From: a virus
Length of the DNA stretch: 64,000 bases
Reading direction: 5' to 3' (one strand)
Virus record (IMG/VR): IMGVR_UViG_3300023170_000007
Coordinates: 116,376 to 180,375 of that record
Shown here: positions 59,979 through 64,000 of the stretch, piece after piece
Layout of the letters: each line of letters opens with the position of its first letter
Position numbering within the stretch: position 1 is the stretch's first letter
Position numbers and translations under genes: made by a program
The notes under the pieces: generated by a model
Told to the model about the DNA's origin: nothing
The model's input: only the letters and a program-made list of their open reading frames with translations
Databases searched by the model: none

Positions 59979-60198
59979 GATCAAGCTCGGAAGCATCGTT
60001 AAAGCCAATGGTCATGTATCTGGCTCTACGAAAGTGTGGGACATAAAGTACCGGTCTGGTATCGTTATTGAACTACACACTCCGAAATGGGACTCGGTAT
60101 ATACATCGCTTCCTTCTGCTACTGTATTGTGGGAAGACGGAAAGACAAATGTTCTGTGGGTTCAAGACCTTGAACTAGTTGAAGAAGCTGACAACTAG
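59956..60198 (+). CDS. small SH3/KOW-like protein
   Basis: 80 residues from TTG 59956, which has GGAG seven bases upstream; ATG 59935 is a longer alternative. KTTNGDEIKLGSIVKANGHV, then SGIVIELHTPKWDSVYTSLP. LGSIV opening and IVIELH strand fit the family. Confidence 0.6.
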   Translation: MKTTNGDEIKLGSIVKANGHVSGSTKVWDIKYRSGIVIELHTPKWDSVYTSLPSATVLWEDGKTNVLWVQDLELVEEADN

Positions 60199-60214
60199 TA
60201 ACAAAAAAATTTAA

Positions 60215-60248
60215 AATCGTGCAAACCTACCAACAAGTATGGTACTAT
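60215..60248 (+). promoter_or_regulatory. AATCGTGCA-type promoter
   Basis: AATCGTGCA 60215-60223, 19-base spacer, TACTAT 60243-60248; GAGGAG at 60291-60296 precedes the ATG at 60303. Confidence 0.8.
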
Positions 60249-60302
60249 GAATCATAAAGAAACAAAGGACTTGGAGGTAAAAATAAGTGAGGAGTACTGA
60301 TT

Positions 60303-60467
60303 ATGTCTAACATACCTGCATTCATTTTGTTATGTCTCTTTTCTGTTGGAGCCAACCTATATGTTGTCTATAAGTTGTTCGAGATAGAAGATTATCTCAA
60401 AAGGCGAGACAGGGATGACCCTCAAAATGCACCAACAGAGAAAGTTGCGATTAGGAGAGCCCGATGA
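60303..60467 (+). CDS. 54-residue single-pass membrane protein
   Basis: MSNIPAFILLCLFSVGANLY is the anchor; then an acidic/basic tail (FEIEDYLKRRDRDDPQNAPT). GAGGAG before the ATG. ATGA overlap with the lipoprotein gene, so probably co-translated. Confidence 0.6.
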   Translation: MSNIPAFILLCLFSVGANLYVVYKLFEIEDYLKRRDRDDPQNAPTEKVAIRRAR

Positions 60468-60739
60468 AATCCAGCACCTTGATTCTGGTTCTGGGTTTTC
60501 TCGCTGGGTGTGGCGATCATATGGAGCTATCTGTAGATGAAGACTGTTCACCGCAGCATGAAGAGTATACGCATTCTGTACTGTACTGTAACAACCAGCT
60601 GAGCACTATCGCTGTCGTCTGCGATCCATCTGAAGAACTTCCACAAGAGCAGTGCTCGACCTCAGAAGACTTGCTTACTGATAATTGCGAGCTGGTGTCT
60701 GTCTGCTGCATCGATTATGAGTGTAGGACGAATTACTGA
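60464..60739 (+). CDS. small cysteine-rich lipoprotein
   Basis: 91 residues. MKSSTLILVLGFLAGCGDHM, lipobox LAGC with Cys 16. Mature part has nine further Cys (EDCSPQHEEYTHSVLYCNNQ, VCDPSEELPQEQCSTSEDLL, CCIDYEC), so a disulfide-stabilised knob on the host envelope. Unknown function. Confidence 0.75.
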   Translation: MKSSTLILVLGFLAGCGDHMELSVDEDCSPQHEEYTHSVLYCNNQLSTIAVVCDPSEELPQEQCSTSEDLLTDNCELVSVCCIDYECRTNY

Positions 60740-60740
60740 T

Positions 60741-60774
60741 AATCGTGTAACCAGAACATTGACTGTTGTATAAT
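60741..60774 (+). promoter_or_regulatory. AATCGTGTA-type promoter
   Basis: AATCGTGTA 60741-60749 (one change from the family box), 19-base spacer, TATAAT 60769-60774. The leader starts with the palindrome ACTCCCGGGAGT at 60781-60792. Confidence 0.75.
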
Positions 60775-60795
60775 AGTAATACTCCCGGGAGTGGA

Positions 60796-60978
60796 ATGGA
60801 AACAGTATCATTCACGATCAAGTTCGGAGACACTTCCGACCCCCACCAGCTTGCACGGCAGATCGCTGAGGAGCTAGACCTTCGAAGTTGGAGGGTCAAG
60901 GAATCTGACTCATCCTCTGAGGATGAGGGTATCGCTGCCACAAAATACATTATCCAAGGATGGAGCACCGAATGGTGA
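60796..60978 (+). CDS. small protein of unknown function
   Basis: 60 residues. METVSFTIKFGDTSDPHQLA, then a helix (ARQIAEELDLRSWRVKESDS) and acidic Ser-rich end. A GGGAGTGG region precedes the ATG; GTG 60791 is a possible alternative. Overlaps the next gene. Confidence 0.6.
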   Translation: METVSFTIKFGDTSDPHQLARQIAEELDLRSWRVKESDSSSEDEGIAATKYIIQGWSTEW

Positions 60979-61091
60979 AAGAAGAGGTAAGGGACATCGT
61001 TATCGCTACCACCGTTAACGCTATCACCGTTGGCGCAGGTATCTTACTCGGGTACACCATGTATCCTATTATCGTCGAGTTTATGAAGTGA
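60972..61091 (+). CDS. 39-residue membrane peptide
   Basis: MVKEEVRDIVIATTVNAITV then GAGILLGYTMYPIIVEFMK: one helix, 7-base overlap with the previous gene and 4-base overlap with the next. Function unknown. Confidence 0.5.
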   Translation: MVKEEVRDIVIATTVNAITVGAGILLGYTMYPIIVEFMK

Positions 61092-61282
61092 TACATCTCA
61101 TTGGTGACATCGTCCGGTTTGTGGGGTCTAGTGCTGATGAGATGTACATGATTATCGACAGAGCATATCCCGGCGATGATGAGGAGTGGGAGTGGGAGTG
61201 GGTCTTGATGAACTTTCACGGTGGACATATCATTTATTGTGCTGATGAAGAGATCACCCTCGTCTCAGAGGGTGAAGAGTGA
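61088..61282 (+). CDS. small SH3/KOW-like protein
   Basis: 64 residues, GTG start. MIHLIGDIVRFVGSSADEMY, then MIIDRAYPGDDEEWEWEWVL. GDIV opening plus an acidic Trp-rich insert. Overlaps the next member. Confidence 0.65.
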   Translation: MIHLIGDIVRFVGSSADEMYMIIDRAYPGDDEEWEWEWVLMNFHGGHIIYCADEEITLVSEGEE

Positions 61283-61464
61283 AAGTGGGTGACTTGGTAA
61301 GAGTTCAGTATCCGGATGATGATACTTGGTATTCGGGTTTTCTAGTCGAGGTTGCTCACGACGACGATCCGATGTCAACCTATCAGATGTATTGTGTTGA
61401 GCGTGAAGCTCTTCATATTCTAAGTCCGGGCCGCGATCTAATCGAGGTGATTAGTGAAGAATAG
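61279..61464 (+). CDS. tiny SH3/KOW-like protein
   Basis: 61 residues, GTG start in a GTGA overlap: MKVGDLVRVQYPDDDTWYSG, then FLVEVAHDDDPMSTYQMYCV. Classical family member. Confidence 0.7.
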   Translation: MKVGDLVRVQYPDDDTWYSGFLVEVAHDDDPMSTYQMYCVEREALHILSPGRDLIEVISEE

Positions 61465-61510
61465 ATGCCACCAGCAGTGTAAAACAGCATACTTAAGATT
61501 AGAATAGAAT

Positions 61511-61957
61511 ATGAGTGATTACCGTCTTGAAATTGTTACCAACCGTCCTGAGCTTTGGAAAGACGGTGATCCAGTCCGCCCTGAACTGGGCGTATCCTAC
61601 AAGACATACCCGGGAAGAGAAGTATACGGTCTAAGAAATCCTGCCGGTGGATATGATGCTTTCTGCTGCATCGCTAGAACGTTTAGCGTACCTCAAGATA
61701 TTATGTCATTGAGCAACCTGACTAGCCTAGACGGCTCTGTATGGGTACCCTATACAGTCTGGTCTAGCCGCCGCGGCGCAGGAAGAGAGATCATAAAGAA
61801 GATCTTGGAGTACTCTCAAATAGTGAGTCCTCGAGCGGACAGGATCGTAACACTCTCTCCAAACAATGACATGGCTAGAAAGTTCCACCTCAGGAACGGT
61901 GCCACAGAGATAGCGACATTCGCGTCGACTGCAAACTTCGAGTATACTATCAAGTAA
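61511..61957 (+). CDS. GNAT-like acetyltransferase
   Basis: 148 residues. VPYTVWSSRRGAGREIIKKI (near 84-103) is a plausible RxxGxG/A acetyl-CoA loop; the last third SPNNDMARKFHLRNGATEIA resembles the GNAT C-terminal motif (N..A..fy.k.GF). A similar protein is a common T4-like phage hypothetical. Moderate confidence; substrate unknown. Confidence 0.65.
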   Translation: MSDYRLEIVTNRPELWKDGDPVRPELGVSYKTYPGREVYGLRNPAGGYDAFCCIARTFSVPQDIMSLSNLTSLDGSVWVPYTVWSSRRGAGREIIKKILEYSQIVSPRADRIVTLSPNNDMARKFHLRNGATEIATFASTANFEYTIK

Positions 61958-62005
61958 GCTCCCAACCCACTTCACAAACAACAACTACATTTTTCAAGGA
62001 GTCTT

Positions 62006-62053
62006 ATGACTAGATTTTTTGCTCTCATCGGAATTATAAGACGCCGGTCATAG
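62006..62053 (+). CDS. 15-residue possible leader peptide
   Basis: MTRFFALIGIIRRRS with a strong CAAGGAG eight bases upstream. Too short to judge by codon use. Could be a regulatory leader peptide for the downstream small membrane and barrel genes. Confidence 0.3.
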   Translation: MTRFFALIGIIRRRS

Positions 62054-62057
62054 TGCT

Positions 62058-62150
62058 GTGACCTTCCTTTTGGGGACTCTTTGCAGAAGTCTATTCATTT
62101 ACATATCGTGGTACTTGTTTAGCGCTATAGCTTGGATGGTTTTACAATGA
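62058..62150 (+). CDS. 30-residue membrane peptide
   Basis: GTG start: TFLLGTLCRSLFIYISWYLF then SAIAWMVLQ. One helix. Ends in an ATGA overlap with the barrel gene. No clear RBS; plausible but unproven. Confidence 0.4.
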   Translation: MTFLLGTLCRSLFIYISWYLFSAIAWMVLQ

Positions 62151-62344
62151 AAGTTGGTGATCTGGTCGAGGTTTACGACGTCTGTAACGGTTGGTCTCTC
62201 GGCGTAATCGTTGAGATCAACGCACGACCCACCGGGTCAGACTTTATCAAGGTGTTTAGGGACGGTGCAGTTGAAGCAACGACTTCGCTGTGGTGTCGAG
62301 ATCCCATAACGCAAAAGCGACACCGTTACGGAACTGAGACTTGA
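62147..62344 (+). CDS. tiny SH3/KOW-like protein
   Basis: 65 residues: MKVGDLVEVYDVCNGWSLGV, then IVEINARPTGSDFIKVFRDG. The ATG at 62147 gives the standard MKVGD start. Overlaps the preceding membrane peptide gene by 4 bases. Confidence 0.7.
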   Translation: MKVGDLVEVYDVCNGWSLGVIVEINARPTGSDFIKVFRDGAVEATTSLWCRDPITQKRHRYGTET

Positions 62345-62374
62345 AAAGAGACTTCATAACAGCGGGAGGTGCTG

Positions 62375-62614
62375 ATGTTGACAGAAGAAGAAGTCCAGCT
62401 TTTTGAAGCTGGATACATAAGGATAGAAACGAACGAAGAGACGGGTGAGCAAACTTGGGTCGACCTTCAGCAGGGCGGCCTTGATATCATTCATAGTCCT
62501 CTAGACTTTTTTCGAAGGTTTAGGGTCGAGAATGGCACCAAGAGCTTTTCTACTGGAGGTGTCGACAATGCAATTAGAGGAAGCAGAGGGGACGCAAAAC
62601 TAGACTCATGGTAA
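62375..62614 (+). CDS. small protein of the GYICV/QTWxD family
   Basis: 79 residues, ATG after GGGAGG. LTEEEVQLFEAGYIRIETNE, then ETGEQTWVDLQQGGLDIIHS and FSTGGVDNAIRGSRGD. Third family member. Overlaps the following tiny gene by 7 bases. Confidence 0.7.
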   Translation: MLTEEEVQLFEAGYIRIETNEETGEQTWVDLQQGGLDIIHSPLDFFRRFRVENGTKSFSTGGVDNAIRGSRGDAKLDSW

Positions 62615-62688
62615 ATTTTCTTCCGAATGAAGAGTTCTGGAATCTCGACTCAATCCCGGGTGAGTACTTGAACAACCTCCTCACCTGA
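62608..62688 (+). CDS. 26-residue possible peptide
   Basis: MVNFLPNEEFWNLDSIPGEY then LNNLLT; starts inside the end of the preceding gene. Soluble, acidic. May be spurious. Confidence 0.3.
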   Translation: MVNFLPNEEFWNLDSIPGEYLNNLLT

Positions 62689-62795
62689 GTTATGATTTGA
62701 TGAACAAAGATTGAAATCTTCTAGAAAGACGGGATATTTTATATTAAAGAACCAGAGCTATAAGATAATTAAATTAGATAGAGGATGGAAACACT

Positions 62796-63947
62796 ATGAC
62801 TTATGCACAAGAGCTTCTCATAAAGGAGCACATAGAATTATTTGAAACCCGTGTTCAGTTGAGAAAACCCATGCATCATATCCCTATGGTGTACACTGTC
62901 CAGGAAGGAGTTGTTGACGACGCGCTTGAAGCTCTGGCAACGGCAGGTGAAGGTGCGATTCTAAATATCGTCCAATGGGCAGTAGCAGGCGCCGCTGAAT
63001 ACGGATTGGTCGCAACTGGTGCCGGAGCTCCAGCTGCACCCTTCGCAGAAACCTTAATTGATGTAGGGTTCACTGCGGGTGACCTTGCTAGTGCAACCTC
63101 TTCAATGGCATCTATTCAAACGAATTTCTCAGAATTCTCGAAAATGATAGGTGACGCAATAGAAAGTTATGGTGAAAGCTGGTCTGCTTTCTACAAAAAG
63201 GTTCGAAAAATCATCCGTGAAGGCTTGAGAGCTCTTGGTAAAGGCGCGACAGGAAAAGTAGATGAGCTAGCGGAGAAACTAAAAAAGGGACTCAAGAATA
63301 TCCTCAAGAAGTTGAACCGTACAATTGGCAACCTCATTCAGGCTATTATACCAGATGCGACTATAGGGGCAACAGTTGCTACCGCGATTGAAACCTTACT
63401 GACTGGATTGACACAAAGTCCTTTCAGCGCTGTCACAAGTACCATGGGTAAAATACCAGTAGTCAAAGATCTCATTCTTGAACCTGCTAAGTTTGTACAA
63501 TTCTTCAAAGACGGGTTTCAGTCACTTATCAAAGGCATCATTGCATTAGGTAAGAAAATTGATGCAGGCGGTTTCATGGAAAAAGCTGCACTGGCTACCG
63601 TGAGTCCAATCCTTGGAGCTCTCGCCGCTGCCGGCGCTGTGGGCAAAGGACTCGAGTGGATTGCTAAGAATGTCATCGAGCCAGTTATTGAACCGGCGAC
63701 GAAAGTGATCACACAAATCCTCGAAGTTGTAATGCCTACCGTGATGTCACTCCTCGCAGTATATCAGATACTAGTAAAAGGTGAATACAAAGAGCAAAAA
63801 GTTACAAGCGAAAGCAGAAAGCTGCGCGCCTCTGACATTGAGTTTGCTTACGTTGACAACCTGATAGAGCAAAGGGTCAAATTGTATGAGCAGGCAAAAA
63901 TCGATTTGTCGCTAAACACAAAAAGTCTCTCTGCTTTTATTGCGTAA
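62796..63947 (+). CDS. hydrophobic/lysine-rich protein, possibly virion-internal or membrane-acting
   Basis: 383 residues. A polar helix (TYAQELLIKEHIELFETRVQ) opens it. Residues about 45-110 are Ala/Gly-rich and hydrophobic. Residues about 137-185 are amphipathic and Lys-rich (KKVRKIIREGLRALGKGATG, LAEKLKKGLKNILKKLNRTI). Further hydrophobic helices follow (SPILGALAAAGAVGKG, VVMPTVMSLLAVYQILVKG), then a charged tail. The composition resembles pore-forming or injected proteins. KVRKIIREGLR recalls the tag helix. No family recognised. GAGGATG start region. Confidence 0.6.
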   Translation: MTYAQELLIKEHIELFETRVQLRKPMHHIPMVYTVQEGVVDDALEALATAGEGAILNIVQWAVAGAAEYGLVATGAGAPAAPFAETLIDVGFTAGDLASATSSMASIQTNFSEFSKMIGDAIESYGESWSAFYKKVRKIIREGLRALGKGATGKVDELAEKLKKGLKNILKKLNRTIGNLIQAIIPDATIGATVATAIETLLTGLTQSPFSAVTSTMGKIPVVKDLILEPAKFVQFFKDGFQSLIKGIIALGKKIDAGGFMEKAALATVSPILGALAAAGAVGKGLEWIAKNVIEPVIEPATKVITQILEVVMPTVMSLLAVYQILVKGEYKEQKVTSESRKLRASDIEFAYVDNLIEQRVKLYEQAKIDLSLNTKSLSAFIA

Positions 63948-63951
63948 AGAG

Positions 63952-64000
63952 TGAAAGTCGGTGAAACCTCACAAAGCACCGCACAAAGCACCTTGAACAA
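63952..64000 (+). CDS. start of a gene cut by the window edge (uncertain)
   Basis: GTGAAAGTCGGTGAAACC gives MKVGET, like the starts of the tiny-barrel proteins, but the next residues (SQSTAQST) do not fit a barrel. It follows the stop at 63947 by four bases. Open to the window edge. Confidence 0.3.

Noticed and set aside
1-64000. Prophage or integrated element
   Set aside because: No integrase, attachment-site duplication, repressor-type control region or host housekeeping genes are visible.

Overview
The window looks like part of a large, virulent, tailed-phage genome (probably a jumbo phage). It is densely packed with more than 140 genes, nearly all on the + strand. Many genes overlap by 1-4 bases, there is a tRNA array, and tiny accessory proteins sit beside phage-type functions: thymidine kinase, dCMP-deaminase-like enzyme, UV endonuclease, lytic transglycosylase, tail-fibre-like protein and capsid-targeted proteins. 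I see no integrase, transposase, CRISPR array or rRNA. No terminase, portal, polymerase or major capsid gene lies in this segment. The host is inferred, not shown. A phage lipoprotein carries five CDGxDNDCDGxxDE (MopE-type) repeats, another exported protein ends in a MYXO-CTERM-like tail, and there are two von Willebrand A lipoproteins, pilin-like proteins and a cytochrome c. That set points to a Gram-negative host of the Myxococcota / deltaproteobacterial kind.

Layout. 1-1.8 kb: seven tRNA genes, two of them (Leu-UAA, truncated by the window edge, and Lys-UUU) interrupted in the anticodon loop by related group I introns. 1.8-7.3 kb: MgtC-like protein, deaminase, full-length ATP-type PEP carboxykinase, a MotB/MotA pair resembling ZorB/ZorA, thymidine kinase, a nucleotidyltransferase. 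7.3-9.2 kb (minus strand): LamG tail-fibre-like protein. 9.3-14.7 kb: a ligase-type/NMNAT-type fusion, a CBS-less IMP dehydrogenase-like enzyme, probable virion proteins. 14.7-20.5 kb: small proteins, DnaJ, a GapR-like protein, an exported OmpA+vWA protein. 20.5-24.5 kb: a GC-richer block with a sulfotransferase, many tiny proteins, an HExxH protein and a fatty-acid-hydroxylase-like protein. 24.7-29.1 kb: tandem genes whose products share an N-terminal MKITKxQLRRIIxEE tag, read here as a capsid-targeting leader, ending in a P-loop kinase. 29.2-46.3 kb: operons of tiny proteins plus SlyD, Hsp20, GIY-YIG, 2OG oxygenase, UvdE, transglycosylase and an APS kinase cluster. 46.4-64 kb: hydrolase, VOC and hot-dog proteins, MazG-like protein, pilin-like and secreted proteins, cytochrome c, the MopE/vWA lipoprotein, an endonuclease, and a long hydrophobic/lysine-rich protein.

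How it fits together. Two promoter families can be read directly. One has an almost invariant AATCGTGCA box 18-19 bases upstream of a TATAAT-like box (11 good copies) and precedes operons of tiny accessory proteins, often with a 5'-leader hairpin. The other has (T/C/G)TGTA(A/C) about 17 bases upstream of TATAAT. APS kinase with DUF2061 (45 kb) and the sulfotransferase (20.5 kb) could form a phage sulfation route. The tagged proteins are best explained as internal head proteins delivered with the DNA. The exported, lipid-anchored and pilin-like proteins suggest remodelling of the host envelope. The most unusual items are the tRNA introns, the ZorAB-like pair, the promoter family, the tagged protein array, the sulfation genes and the pilin/vWA/cytochrome set.
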